Shown: positions 32,609 through 42,144, counted from the first letter of the stretch. The stretch: 51,825 nt of DNA from JBOFZL01 sp051655155 (GCA_051655155.1 JBOFZL010000056.1:1-51825); one strand, 5' to 3'. The notes: generated by a model from the letters alone, not told the origin. Translations and numbers: made by a program.

Positions 32609-33745
32609 ATGAATACGCTCATTACAAAGGTAAGGTTAAACCAAGAAGTTACGGATATATTAATAGAAGATGGAAAGATAGTTAAAATAGGAAGGGATAT
32701 AGTTCGTCATAAGGTACAGCTTATAGATGGAACAGGTTTGATTGCCTTACCTTGCTTTATAGATATGCACTTTCATTTGAGGAACCCTGGTTTTGGTTAT
32801 AAACAAACTTATGAAGAGGCTAATAAGGCTTGTGTCAAAGGAGGTTATAGTCATGTGGTGGCAATGGCAAATACTTGTCCAGTGGCAGATAGTAAGGAGA
32901 TAATAGAAGAGGTAATGTCAGCAACTTGTGGTATGGATTTTAAGGTTAAGCAGATTGCTTCTGTTTCTAAGGGACTTAAGGGGAAAGAACTTGTAGATTT
33001 TAAGTCTTTAAGGAAATATACTAATATGTTTTCTGATGATGGAAAAAATATTGATGATCCAGAACTTATGAGGAAAGCTTTAAAATTATCAAAAGAGATG
33101 GACTTTATTGTTTTGGATCATAGTGAGCCGGAAATGGATATGGTATATAGGAATATAGGTTTGGTGGAAGAAACTGGTGGAAGACTTCACTTTTGTCACA
33201 TAAGTAAAAAAGAATCCATGGAGGCTATAATACAAGCAAAGGCTAAAGGATTGAATATAACAGTAGAAGTATCGCCACATCACTTGTTTGCTAGTAATTT
33301 AGATTATAAGGTGAATCCTATGATTGGGACAGATGAGGATAGAAGATTTTTGATTAAAGCTATTAAAAATGGTCATGTAGATTGTATAGGTACGGATCAT
33401 GCGCCTCATAGCAAGGAAGATAAGACTAAGGGAGCACCGGGAATAGCTAATATTGAAACTGCTTTTGCTATGGTTTGGAAGGTATTTAAGGAAAATTCTA
33501 TAAGTTTAGATAAACTAAAACAATTAATGTCCATTTATCCAGGGAGAATGCTTGGTATGGATGTGGAGTTAAAGGAAGGGAATCTTGGAAATATTGTGCT
33601 TTTTCGTGATGAAACTACTTTTATAGATAAGAAAAGGTTTTTTACGAGAAGTGTAAACACTCCTTTTGATGGGTGGGAAGCTTGTGGAATCATTGAAAAA
33701 ACAATAATTAAAGGAGTGTGTTGCTATGATAATGGAAAACCTTAG
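32609..33745 (+). CDS. pyrC: Dihydroorotase
   Basis: A zinc amidohydrolase of 378 aa that closes carbamoyl aspartate to dihydroorotate. DMHFHLRNPG (about residues 52-61) holds the HxH metal ligands and the substrate arginine. FSDDGKNI carries the Asp of bacterial type I enzymes, and LDHSEP, HFCHIS and GTDHAPHSKED supply further metal and substrate residues. It is somewhat short for the family (often about 425 aa), mostly at the ends. It begins 7 bp after pyrB and overlaps pyrF by 20 bp, which suggests coupled translation. Confidence 0.9.
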   Translation: MNTLITKVRLNQEVTDILIEDGKIVKIGRDIVRHKVQLIDGTGLIALPCFIDMHFHLRNPGFGYKQTYEEANKACVKGGYSHVVAMANTCPVADSKEIIEEVMSATCGMDFKVKQIASVSKGLKGKELVDFKSLRKYTNMFSDDGKNIDDPELMRKALKLSKEMDFIVLDHSEPEMDMVYRNIGLVEETGGRLHFCHISKKESMEAIIQAKAKGLNITVEVSPHHLFASNLDYKVNPMIGTDEDRRFLIKAIKNGHVDCIGTDHAPHSKEDKTKGAPGIANIETAFAMVWKVFKENSISLDKLKQLMSIYPGRMLGMDVELKEGNLGNIVLFRDETTFIDKKRFFTRSVNTPFDGWEACGIIEKTIIKGVCCYDNGKP

Positions 33746-34571
33746 AGAAAGAGTTTTAGAGAGAAGTCCTTTTTGCGTAGGTATAGATTTAAGAGATGAC
33801 CATATTCCTACAGAGATTGTTGAAGCCTATAAAAGTATGGAAGATAGATATACTATTTATGGTAAGGAAATTATAGATGCTTCTAGAGAGTATGCAGCTT
33901 GTTATAAAATTCAAAGTGCTTGCTATGAGGCTAAAGGACTTTCTGGGCTTAGAGCTTATAAGAACATAATAGAGTATGCTCGTTCTAAAGGTGAAATTGT
34001 GATTGCAGATATAAAAAGAGGAGATATTGGGTCTACAGCTAAGCTTTATGCAGAGGGACACTTTAATGGTGATTTTGAATCAGATATAATAACTATAAAT
34101 CCATATATGGGGTATGACTCTATAAATCCGTATTTTGATTATTTTGTTAAAAAAAATAAAGGTGCGTTCGTGTTAGCTAAAACTTCTAACCTAGGTTCAA
34201 ATGATTTTCAAGATTTAAGATTAGATGGAGAACCGTTATTTTCAAGGGTTTTAGATAAGATTTATACATGGGGATTAGAAACTAGAGAGGAGGCAGAGTT
34301 TTCATCTCTAGGTGCAGTGATTGGCGTGAATCAACTTAAAGAGTTGGATATAATAAAGGAAAAATCAAAGAATATTTTTTTGTTAATACCAGGTTATGGA
34401 GCTCAAGGAGCTAAATTGGAAGATATTGCTTATGTTATCAGAGATAGGAAAAATGGAGTGGTAAATATATCCAGAGGGTATACTGCTGATATTAAATCTC
34501 AGGATTTTAGAAGAGAGTTGTTGGAACGGGCACAGTCTTTTGCAAAGGAGCTTAAAGGATGTATAAATTAA
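33726..34571 (+). CDS. pyrF: Orotidine 5'-phosphate decarboxylase (long, type 2)
   Basis: The enzyme that makes UMP from orotidine monophosphate, 281 aa, of the long subfamily. The catalytic motif is ADIKRGDIGSTA (about residues 94-105), with its Asp-x-Lys-x-x-Asp charge network. ITINPYMGYDS, FVLAKTSN and LIPGYGAQG are further family blocks. The ATG at 33726 lies in the end of pyrC with GGAGTG 7 bp upstream. It overlaps pyrK by 13 bp. Its substrate needs orotate phosphoribosyltransferase (pyrE), which is not in this window. Confidence 0.92.
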   Translation: MIMENLRERVLERSPFCVGIDLRDDHIPTEIVEAYKSMEDRYTIYGKEIIDASREYAACYKIQSACYEAKGLSGLRAYKNIIEYARSKGEIVIADIKRGDIGSTAKLYAEGHFNGDFESDIITINPYMGYDSINPYFDYFVKKNKGAFVLAKTSNLGSNDFQDLRLDGEPLFSRVLDKIYTWGLETREEAEFSSLGAVIGVNQLKELDIIKEKSKNIFLLIPGYGAQGAKLEDIAYVIRDRKNGVVNISRGYTADIKSQDFRRELLERAQSFAKELKGCIN

Positions 34572-35263
34572 GGGAAGCAACAGTATTGTCTAACAAGAGG
34601 GTTACAAGAGATATATTCTTAATGAAGGTAGCAGGGGAGTATGTAGTAGACGAAGGTCAGTTTTTTATGATAAAGGCAAAGGATTCGTTTATGACACTAT
34701 TTAGGCCTATAAGCATTTTTGATGTGGATAAAGAAGGGGTGAGTTTTCTTTATCATGTAAGAGGAGAGGGAACGAGGGTCTTATCTGAGATAAGGTGTGG
34801 GGAAGACGTTAGTATTCATGGGCCTTACGGTAGGGGTTTTCCTAAGAATAGAGAAAAAATCGCCTTAGTGGGTGGAGGTATTGGCATTGCGCCTTTATAT
34901 TTGGCAGGTAAGAGGAACTCGTCATCAAAACTTTATTTGGGGCTTAGAGAGGATGTTTATTCAAAAGAAGAGATAGATAGTATTAAGGGATTATTTAAAG
35001 GGTTAAATGTGCATTTTAAGATAGGTGGATTAATAACAGAGGAAATTGACTTTAAAAATTATGATACGATTTTTACTTGTGGACCTGAACCAATGATGAA
35101 GGCAATTACAAAGCTTCATAAGAATGTCTATGTTTCTTTGGAGAAACATATGGGTTGTGGAATTGGAGCTTGTTTATCTTGTTCTTGTAAGTCAAAAGAT
35201 AAGATGGTAAAGGTATGCACTGATGGCCCAGTATTTTATAGTGAGGAGGTTGCAATCTTATGA
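34559..35263 (+). CDS. pyrK: Dihydroorotate dehydrogenase electron transfer subunit
   Basis: A flavoprotein of 234 aa of the ferredoxin-reductase family that couples dihydroorotate oxidation by PyrD to NAD. FRPISIFDV binds FAD (about residues 49-57), GGGIGIAPLYLAG is the NAD-side motif, and MGCGIGACLSCSC followed by VCTDGP provides the four cysteines of the 2Fe-2S cluster. It starts inside pyrF and overlaps pyrD by 4 bp. A PyrK/PyrD pair points to a class 1B enzyme using NAD, as expected for a Gram-positive bacterium able to live without oxygen. Confidence 0.93.
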   Translation: MYKLREATVLSNKRVTRDIFLMKVAGEYVVDEGQFFMIKAKDSFMTLFRPISIFDVDKEGVSFLYHVRGEGTRVLSEIRCGEDVSIHGPYGRGFPKNREKIALVGGGIGIAPLYLAGKRNSSSKLYLGLREDVYSKEEIDSIKGLFKGLNVHFKIGGLITEEIDFKNYDTIFTCGPEPMMKAITKLHKNVYVSLEKHMGCGIGACLSCSCKSKDKMVKVCTDGPVFYSEEVAIL

Positions 35264-36171
35264 TGGAGCAGAATATCTGGGGGATAGAATTTAAAAATCC
35301 TGTAATTGCAGCTTCTGGAACTTTCGGATTTGGGAAAGAATATAATAACTTTTATGAAATATCTAAATTGGGAGGAATTTGTTCAAAGGGGCTTACACTT
35401 ATGCCCAAGTTTGGAAATGAAGGAATAAGGATAGTTGAGACTCCCAGTGGAATAATGAATTCTATAGGACTTGAAAATCCTGGAATAGAAAAGTTTTTGG
35501 AAGAAGAACTTCCCAGAATGAAAGCTTATAAAATTCCAATTTTTGCAAATATAGGAGGTTCTGACTTAGAAAGTTACTTAGAAGCTATAAGGCTTATAGA
35601 TAAAGGCGGAGGATTGGGAAGTTCGGCAGATATTATAGAACTTAATATATCTTGCCCTAATGTTAAGCAAGGGGGAATGGCTTTTGGAATGAATAGCTAT
35701 GATGCGGGATTTGTTACAAGAAAAGTAAGGGAAGTAACGAAACTTCCACTAGTGGTTAAACTTTCGCCTAATGCTTATAATCTTGTGGAAGTAGCTAAGG
35801 CTGTGGAAGATGCAGGAGCTGATGGTATATCATTGATTAATACATTCAATGCTCTAGATATTGACATAAAAAAAAGAAAATCAAAGTTTGAAAATATATA
35901 CGCAGGTTTGTCAGGTCCGGCGATAAGACCTATAGCTTTAAGAATGGTGAGAGATGTTAGTAAGAACGTAGCTATTCCTGTAATTGGAATAGGAGGAATT
36001 GAAAAGGGGGTAGATGCTATAGCTTTTATTATGGCTGGAGCACATTTGATTCAATTTGGAACAGCTTCGTTTATAAATCCTATGGCAGGGATAAACATAG
36101 TTAATGAGCTGGAAGAATTTATGGTAGATGAAAATATTAAGTCCCTAAGTGAAATTAGGGGAATAGTATAG
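35260..36171 (+). CDS. pyrD: Dihydroorotate dehydrogenase, class 1B catalytic subunit
   Basis: An FMN-dependent TIM-barrel enzyme of 303 aa that oxidises dihydroorotate to orotate together with PyrK. AASGTFGFGKEY (about residues 17-28) binds FMN. NISCPNVKQGG has the catalytic cysteine of class 1B, and VIGIGGIEKGVDA is the phosphate-binding end. The ATG at 35260 overlaps pyrK (ATGA) with AGGAGG 10 bp upstream; ATG 35263 is possible. The tight overlap supports formation of the PyrD2-PyrK2 complex. Confidence 0.93.
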   Translation: MMEQNIWGIEFKNPVIAASGTFGFGKEYNNFYEISKLGGICSKGLTLMPKFGNEGIRIVETPSGIMNSIGLENPGIEKFLEEELPRMKAYKIPIFANIGGSDLESYLEAIRLIDKGGGLGSSADIIELNISCPNVKQGGMAFGMNSYDAGFVTRKVREVTKLPLVVKLSPNAYNLVEVAKAVEDAGADGISLINTFNALDIDIKKRKSKFENIYAGLSGPAIRPIALRMVRDVSKNVAIPVIGIGGIEKGVDAIAFIMAGAHLIQFGTASFINPMAGINIVNELEEFMVDENIKSLSEIRGIV

Positions 36172-36190
36172 AATGTAAAAGGAGGATGTT

Positions 36191-37456
36191 ATGGTAACGA
36201 AAAAAAGAATATATCAGGTAGAGGAAAAAGTTCCTATGGGGTTATTGATACCCTTAAGTATACAACATACATTTGCAATGTTTGGGGCTTCTGTGCTTGT
36301 GCCGCTGATATTTGGAATTGATCCTGGGATAGTTTTATTTATGAACGGTATAGGAACCTTACTTTTTATATTAATAACTAAAGGAAAGGCACCAGCGTAT
36401 TTAGGTTCAAGTTTTGCGTTTTTAGGGCCGGCAGGAATCATAATTGCAGGGCAGGGGTTTGAGTATGCGGCAGGTGCTTTCGCAGTTACAGGGGCGTTAG
36501 GTTGCGTTTTATCTTATATTATTTACAAGTTTGGGACAGAATGGATAGATATTGTGTTGCCACCTGCCGCTATGGGACCTGTAATAGCACTTATTGGATT
36601 TGAACTTGCTTCGTTAACTGTGGCAGGTGGAACTACAGGAGCAAATTTAATGGTGGAAAATTCCACAACTCCAGATAAGATAGTATTTATTTTAACTTTG
36701 GGAACAGCGATTCTTGGTAGTGTTATGTTTAAAAAATTTTTCTCGACTATACCAATATTAATAGCGATTATTGTAGGATATGTAGCATCTTTATGTTTCG
36801 ATATGGTGGATTTTACTGCAGTGAAAGAGGCGACATTATTTACTATACCGTTATTTCAAACGCCAAAATTCTCTATCCAGGCGATACTAACTATGTTGCC
36901 GGTATTGTTGGTAATAACTTCTGAACATATAGGACATCAGATTGTTACCAGTAAAATAATAGATAGAGATCTTTTAAAAGATCCAGGGCTTCACAGAAGT
37001 ATATTTGCAGATAATTTTTCTACTATGTTATCTGGTTTAATTGGTGGAGTTCCAACTACAACCTATGGAGAAAATATTGGGGTTATGGCAGTTACAGGGG
37101 TGTATAGTGTAAGCGTTATCTCAGGAGCCGCTCTTATATCAATTGCAATGGCATTTATAGGACCTTTAGCAGCATTAATTCAGACTATACCTGGGAATGT
37201 TATAGGAGGAGTAACATTTTTATTATATGGAATGATAGGAGCTTCAGGGGTTAGATACTTGGTGGATAGCAAGGTGGATTATAGCAAATCAAGAAATCTT
37301 ATACTTACATCAGTAGTATTTATAGCAGGATTAAGTGGATTGATGGTAAATTTTGTAGGTATTGAACTTAAGGGGATGGTATTAGCCAGTGTAGTGGCAG
37401 TTATTATAAGTTTAATCTTCTTTATTATAGAAAAACTAGGCTTGATTAATGAATAA
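36191..37456 (+). CDS. uraA: Uracil permease (UraA/PyrP, NCS2 family)
   Basis: A proton-coupled uracil transporter of 421 aa with 14 predicted helices of the NCS2 fold. IPLSIQHTFAMFGASVLVP near the start, LGSSFAFLGP, and LVITSEHIGHQ with the substrate-binding glutamate in the middle are diagnostic. GGVPTTTYGENIGVMAVTG is the second hallmark. AAGGAGG precedes the ATG at 36191, 19 bp after pyrD. It brings uracil for salvage and is often co-regulated with synthesis genes through PyrR. A terminator ends the operon. Confidence 0.93.
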   Translation: MVTKKRIYQVEEKVPMGLLIPLSIQHTFAMFGASVLVPLIFGIDPGIVLFMNGIGTLLFILITKGKAPAYLGSSFAFLGPAGIIIAGQGFEYAAGAFAVTGALGCVLSYIIYKFGTEWIDIVLPPAAMGPVIALIGFELASLTVAGGTTGANLMVENSTTPDKIVFILTLGTAILGSVMFKKFFSTIPILIAIIVGYVASLCFDMVDFTAVKEATLFTIPLFQTPKFSIQAILTMLPVLLVITSEHIGHQIVTSKIIDRDLLKDPGLHRSIFADNFSTMLSGLIGGVPTTTYGENIGVMAVTGVYSVSVISGAALISIAMAFIGPLAALIQTIPGNVIGGVTFLLYGMIGASGVRYLVDSKVDYSKSRNLILTSVVFIAGLSGLMVNFVGIELKGMVLASVVAVIISLIFFIIEKLGLINE

Positions 37457-37486
37457 ATAAATTATTTAACAAAGATAAGTTAGATT

Positions 37487-37533
37487 AAAATAGACTTAAA
37501 GTGCTAAGTATTTGCAGTTTTAGGTCTATTTTT
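37487..37533 (+). terminator. Terminator of the pyr operon
   Basis: AAAATAGACTTAAA (37487-37500) pairs with TTTAGGTCTATTTT (37519-37532) with one wobble pair, running into further T residues. Confidence 0.75.
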
Positions 37534-37661
37534 ATATTACTATAGTTTATTTTAAAAGGTATTTGTTAAGGGCTTAATTTAGGGAATGAAAAGAATATTT
37601 TGAATAAAGAAATAACACTCCGAAAAATATAAAAAAAATGGAGTAATTTTCCAAAAATATA

Positions 37662-37689
37662 TTGCAAAGAAAAATTTCTATGATATAAT
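37662..37689 (+). promoter_or_regulatory. Promoter of the sialic acid operon regulator
   Basis: TTGCAA (37662-37667) and TATAAT (37684-37689) are separated by 16 bp, with an extended -10 TG at 37681-37682. Just upstream, TGGA (37639-37642) and TCCA (37650-37653) form a small inverted pair that could be an operator. Confidence 0.65.
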
Positions 37690-37709
37690 TTAAAATAAAG
37701 GTGATGAAA

Positions 37710-38546
37710 ATGAGATATATTACATTGATTGAATCGTTCTACCCTTCTTTGTCTAAGGGAGAAAAACGTGTGGCAGATTATGTTATTAAGGAAAAAGAGC
37801 ATTTAGTATACCAAACTCTTCAGGAGATATCAAAGAATATCGGAGTAGGAGAAGCTACAATAATAAGATTTTGCCATAAGATAGGCTATAATGGTTTTCA
37901 AGATTTTAAACTATCTGTAGCGAAGGAACAGCCAACTATTGAGTATGATGAGCAAAAAAATTATGTGGATATTATAACTCAAAATTTATATGCGGCAGTT
38001 CAAGATACAAGGCAGATTTTAGATACTGTAGAGTTGGAGAAGGCAGTAAATTTAATAAAAGAGAGTAAGAGGGTTTTTATTTACGGGATTGGAACCAGTG
38101 GAAATGCTGCTTTGGATATGCAGTCTAGACTTCTTAGATATGGAAAGACGTCTAACGTGGTTACAGATACACATTTCCAGTTAATGACATCATCAGTGCT
38201 ATCTAGCGAGGATGTTATTATAGCCTTTTCTTTAAGTGGATACACCCAAGATATAGTAGAATCTCTTTCTAGGGCAAAGGAAAACGATACCAAAATTATA
38301 ACCATATCTAATCATGGACTATCTCCGGCAGGGGAAATAGCTGATGTAAAAATACTTACAGCAGGTAAGGAATCACCCATGGATGGAGGAAGCCTCAGTG
38401 GTAGAGTATCTCAATTATATGTGATAGATCTTATATGTACAGGATATGCACTATTGGATGAGACGTTTTCTAAAAATATAAGGGAAAAGGTTGCAGATTC
38501 TATAATTGGTAAGAGTTTAGAATATCATGTAAATAAAAAGAGATAA
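37710..38546 (+). CDS. RpiR/MurR-family regulator, NanR-like
   Basis: A regulator of 278 aa with an N-terminal helix-turn-helix (LQEISKNIGVGEATIIRFCHKIGYNGF, about residues 32-58) and a C-terminal SIS domain (about residues 105-240) for a phosphorylated amino sugar. I chose ATG 37710, with AAAGG 7 bp upstream; ATG 37704 and GTG 37701 are alternatives. It is the first gene of the ABC-nan-nag set. In Staphylococcus, Streptococcus and Clostridium, RpiR-family NanR proteins respond to ManNAc-6-P, the likely ligand here. It is probably a repressor of its own operon. Confidence 0.87.
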   Translation: MRYITLIESFYPSLSKGEKRVADYVIKEKEHLVYQTLQEISKNIGVGEATIIRFCHKIGYNGFQDFKLSVAKEQPTIEYDEQKNYVDIITQNLYAAVQDTRQILDTVELEKAVNLIKESKRVFIYGIGTSGNAALDMQSRLLRYGKTSNVVTDTHFQLMTSSVLSSEDVIIAFSLSGYTQDIVESLSRAKENDTKIITISNHGLSPAGEIADVKILTAGKESPMDGGSLSGRVSQLYVIDLICTGYALLDETFSKNIREKVADSIIGKSLEYHVNKKR

Positions 38547-38561
38547 TATTTGGAGGGAAAA

Positions 38562-39653
38562 ATGGCAGATCTTTCATTAAAGCATATTGATAAGATTTAT
38601 GAAAATGGCATTCAAGCTGTCTTTGACTTTAATTTAGAAATTAAAGATAAAGAGTTTATAGTTTTTGTAGGACCTAGTGGTTGTGGGAAATCTACAACAT
38701 TAAGGATGATTGCTGGACTTGAAGATATTTCTGGTGGAGAGCTTTTGATTGATGGAAAACTTATGAACCATGTGGAGCCAAAAGATAGAGATATTGCAAT
38801 GGTTTTTCAAAGTTATGCACTATATCCACATATGACTGTTTATGAAAATATGTCATTTGGGCTTGAAATTAAAAAAATGCCTAAGGATGAAATTAATAAG
38901 AGGGTAAAAGAAGCTGCAGAAATATTGGAGATTAATGATTATTTAGATCGTAAGCCTAAAGAGCTTTCTGGAGGACAAAGACAAAGAGTGGCTTTAGGCC
39001 GAGCTATAGTTAGGAATGCTAAGGTTTTTCTGATGGATGAACCATTATCAAATTTGGATGCTAAATTAAGGGTTCAAACTCGAAGTGAGATAATAAGGTT
39101 ACATGAAAGGATTGGAGCTACCACAATTTATGTAACTCATGATCAAACAGAGGCTATGACAATGGCGAGTCGTATTGTAGTAATGAAAAAAGGCTATATT
39201 CAGCAGATAGGGACTCCTAAGGAGATATACAATAATCCAGCAAATATGTTTGTTGCCAGCTTCGTAGGTGCACCTGCCACTAACTTTTTAAGTGGAATTT
39301 TAGAAAAAGGACGTTTTATTTGTGAAGGGTACCATTTTGACATTCCAAAAGCTCAATATGAAAAACTTGCAATTTATGAAGGGAAGGAATTAATTATGGG
39401 TATTCGCCCAGAAAACATCCATCGTTCAGGGGTTTTAGGAGATGATTTTAAGAATAAAGATTTTGATTATCAAATAGAGGTAAGTGAGTTGTTGGGGCAT
39501 GAGAGTATATTGCATGGGAAAATTGGCAACCAAAAAGTTTTGGCAAAAATAAACGAAACAGAGGCAGAATCTTTAGTTGCTAACTTAAAGTTTTCTATTG
39601 ATGTAGACAAGATGTATTTTTTTGATAAGGACAGCGAGAATAGGCTTGCCTAG
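38562..39653 (+). CDS. Sugar ABC transporter ATP-binding protein (UgpC/MsmK family)
   Basis: An ATPase of 363 aa for a carbohydrate importer. Walker A is GPSGCGKST (about residues 36-44), the signature is LSGGQRQRVALGRA, Walker B VFLMDEPLSNLDA, and the switch histidine lies in THDQTEAMTMA. The C-terminal OB-fold region of MalK/MsmK proteins is present. GGAGGG precedes the ATG at 38562. In many Bacillota sialic acid transporters share a distant MsmK; here the ATPase is encoded with the operon. It is 15 bp after the regulator gene. Confidence 0.9.
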   Translation: MADLSLKHIDKIYENGIQAVFDFNLEIKDKEFIVFVGPSGCGKSTTLRMIAGLEDISGGELLIDGKLMNHVEPKDRDIAMVFQSYALYPHMTVYENMSFGLEIKKMPKDEINKRVKEAAEILEINDYLDRKPKELSGGQRQRVALGRAIVRNAKVFLMDEPLSNLDAKLRVQTRSEIIRLHERIGATTIYVTHDQTEAMTMASRIVVMKKGYIQQIGTPKEIYNNPANMFVASFVGAPATNFLSGILEKGRFICEGYHFDIPKAQYEKLAIYEGKELIMGIRPENIHRSGVLGDDFKNKDFDYQIEVSELLGHESILHGKIGNQKVLAKINETEAESLVANLKFSIDVDKMYFFDKDSENRLA

Positions 39654-39727
39654 TTCCCTGCTTTATATAGATATAAATCAGATACACTAAAAAATTCAAC
39701 TAAGAATTGAAACAGGAGGGTTTAATT

Positions 39728-41059
39728 ATGAAAAAAACTATTGCTTTTTTAATGGTTGCAGTTCTTTCTTTAGGATTGTTCGCTGGATGTGCTAAGACTA
39801 ATACAGGTGAAAAACCAGCAGAAAAAACAGGTTTAGAGGCTTATACTCCAGAAAAACCGCTTACTATTGCATTTTGGAATTTTCCTAATTTTTCAGGGGA
39901 CTCAGAATTTGATGCAAGAGCATATGATGCTGCTCTAATAAAAGCATTTGAAACTAAGTATCCAAATATTAAAGTGGATTATCAAGCAATTGAATTTAGT
40001 GATGGACCAGCAAAACTTGAAACAGCTATTCAATCTAAGTCTAATCCAGATGTAATATATGATGCTCCAGGACGTGTTATAGACTGGGCAAGTAAAGGCT
40101 ATCTTGTGGATTTAGAGGATCTTGTGGCAAAAGATAAGATTATTGATTCAGCTGTAAAAGCTAGTAGCTATGATGGAAAAATATATTTATATCCTCAAGG
40201 AGTTGCACCATTCCTAATGGGCTTTAACAAGGGGATGCTAACGGAGTTAGGTCTTGTTGATAAACTTCCATTAAGTAAAGAAAATCGTTCTTGGACAGTT
40301 GAAGAGTTCGAAGCTTTATTAAAAGGTATCAAAGCTGCAAAACCAGAAATAGCACCGGTTATTTTATATGCTAAATCACAAGCTGGGGATCAAGGTCCTA
40401 GAGGTTTTGTTTCTAACCTTTTTGGCTCATGGATAACAGATAAGGCGGTTACAAAATACACTATAAATGATGAAAATGGCGTAAAGTCTATGGAATGGAT
40501 TAAGAAGGCATATGATGAGGGGCTACTTGGTAAAGGTATAGCATTAGATGCAGGAGCGAGCATAGAGGAGTTTGGAAATGGAACGGCGGCAGGAACTATT
40601 CTTTACCCAGTAAACAAATATAAGGAATTTACAAAGGCTGGAAAGATTGATTCTGTATTAGTGCCTTTCCCTAATAATTCAGGAAAACCAGAATTGGAAT
40701 ATTTAGTTGCAGGACCAGCTATATTTAATAATGGTGATGAGGACAAAATTATCGCAAGTAAGTTATTTATAGATTTTATCATAAATGACGCTGATTGGGG
40801 AATGCGTTCACTTAAAGCTACAGGAAACTTTTCTGCAAAAATAGGAGAAACTGGATTGTATGATGATCCTGAATTAAAGTTCGCTGAAACTATGAGTCAG
40901 TATTTTGGAACTTACTACAACACTATACCAGGGTTTATACAGATGAGACAACTTTGGTTCCCAATGCTACAAGGAGTTCTTAATGGAGATACAGATGCAA
41001 AAACTGCACTGGATAATTTTGTAGCTGCAGCAAATAAAACAATTGAAGATGCGAAATAA
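39728..41059 (+). CDS. Sugar ABC transporter substrate-binding lipoprotein
   Basis: An extracellular lipoprotein of 443 aa with an N-terminal signal peptide and lipobox LFAGC, Cys21 being the predicted lipidated residue. The mature part has the extracellular solute-binding fold, family 1 type (GKIYLYPQGVAPFLMGFNK is the hinge-side block). I chose ATG 39728 with CAGGAGGG 7 bp upstream; an earlier in-frame start lacks one. By position it binds sialic acid or a related sugar for the two permeases downstream. A terminator-like hairpin follows and may set its level above the permeases. Confidence 0.9.
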   Translation: MKKTIAFLMVAVLSLGLFAGCAKTNTGEKPAEKTGLEAYTPEKPLTIAFWNFPNFSGDSEFDARAYDAALIKAFETKYPNIKVDYQAIEFSDGPAKLETAIQSKSNPDVIYDAPGRVIDWASKGYLVDLEDLVAKDKIIDSAVKASSYDGKIYLYPQGVAPFLMGFNKGMLTELGLVDKLPLSKENRSWTVEEFEALLKGIKAAKPEIAPVILYAKSQAGDQGPRGFVSNLFGSWITDKAVTKYTINDENGVKSMEWIKKAYDEGLLGKGIALDAGASIEEFGNGTAAGTILYPVNKYKEFTKAGKIDSVLVPFPNNSGKPELEYLVAGPAIFNNGDEDKIIASKLFIDFIINDADWGMRSLKATGNFSAKIGETGLYDDPELKFAETMSQYFGTYYNTIPGFIQMRQLWFPMLQGVLNGDTDAKTALDNFVAAANKTIEDAK

Positions 41060-41136
41060 AGTGTCTTGCAAAATTTTACAATAGGATACTCTTATACTTT
41101 AAATTAAATAGCAAGAAATAAATTTAACCAAAGGGA

Positions 41137-41170
41137 GGAAGAGATCGGAAGTAACGGTCTCTCCTTTTTT
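41137..41170 (+). terminator. Internal terminator/attenuator between binding protein and permeases
   Basis: GGAAGAGATC (41137-41146, one bulge) pairs with GGTCTCTCC (41156-41164) and is followed by TTTTTT (41165-41170). Partial termination here would leave more binding protein than permease, as in many ABC operons. Confidence 0.7.
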
Positions 41171-41211
41171 AAAGAAATAAACGGGGATATGGCCCGAGAA
41201 AGGAAATGAGT

Positions 41212-42135
41212 ATGGAGCATAGCCCTTTAAAAGGTGCATTATCGGAAAAAGTACTGAACAGAAAGAGAAAGATAAGAGAAGCAGTTGTGGGATATTTGTT
41301 TTTACTTCCTGCATTAACATTTTTTCTAACATTTGTTCTTTATCCTATGACAAAAGGAATATATCTTTCTTTTTTCAAATTTAGAGGAAGAAATCAAGAG
41401 TTTGTCGGATTTAGTCATTATAAAGGTCTTCTCGAAGATCAAGTATTTATTAGATCTTTGGTAAATACTACTTTAATAACTGCCATTGCAGTACCTATAG
41501 TGGTTGTGTTTGCACTTTTTGTAGCAATGAATATATATGATAAAAGTCCAAAGGTGCGATCATTTTTTAGGGGAATATTTTATATTCCTGCTATTTCTTC
41601 CGTAGTTTCTGTTACAGTTGTTTGGTCATGGATATATCATCCGCAGTATGGAATTTTAAATTATGCATTAAAATCAGCAAATATTCTTTCGGAGAATGTA
41701 GATTGGTTGGGAGGAAACGCTACTGCAATATACGGGATTATTGCTATTTTAATTACAACATCTGTAGGACAGCCGATTATCTTATATGTGGCATCCCTTG
41801 GGAATGTCCCGAAAGATTATATTGAGGCAGCAACTATTGATGGAGCTAACAACTGGACTATATTCAAAAGAATAATTTGGCCACAAATAATGCCTACTAC
41901 GCTATATATTGTTGTAGTTACAACTATAAACAGTTTTCAAATATTTGCATTAATTCAACTTTTAACTGCGGGAGGACCTAATTATAGAACCTCTACGGTT
42001 ATGTACTTAGTGTATCAAAAGGCTATACAAGAAGGTCGATTTGGAGTGTCATCAGCAATGGGCGTAGTATTAGCAATCATAATAGCAATGATATCATTGT
42101 TACAGTTTAAATTTTTATCAAAAGATATTGATTAG
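41212..42135 (+). CDS. Sugar ABC transporter permease (MalF type)
   Basis: A membrane subunit of 307 aa with six helices. GYLFLLPALTFFLTFVLYP gives the first helix, and the EAATIDGANNWTIFKRIIWPQIMP block (EAA loop) contacts the ATPase. I chose ATG 41212 because AAAGGA lies 7 bp upstream; ATG 41206 is too close. The next permease begins 9 bp after the stop. Together they form the channel of the sugar importer. Confidence 0.9.
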   Translation: MEHSPLKGALSEKVLNRKRKIREAVVGYLFLLPALTFFLTFVLYPMTKGIYLSFFKFRGRNQEFVGFSHYKGLLEDQVFIRSLVNTTLITAIAVPIVVVFALFVAMNIYDKSPKVRSFFRGIFYIPAISSVVSVTVVWSWIYHPQYGILNYALKSANILSENVDWLGGNATAIYGIIAILITTSVGQPIILYVASLGNVPKDYIEAATIDGANNWTIFKRIIWPQIMPTTLYIVVVTTINSFQIFALIQLLTAGGPNYRTSTVMYLVYQKAIQEGRFGVSSAMGVVLAIIIAMISLLQFKFLSKDID

Positions 42136-42144
42136 GGGGTGCGT

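Noticed and set aside
32263..32622. 119-codon frame on the minus strand over the pyrB end
   Set aside because: It is a shadow of pyrB; the plus strand encodes the conserved HPLPR motif and zinc tail.
39692..39711. TTCAA/TTGAA inverted repeat before the binding-protein gene, considered as an operator
   Set aside because: The arms are only about five bases in AT-rich DNA and the site lies inside an operon; not above chance.
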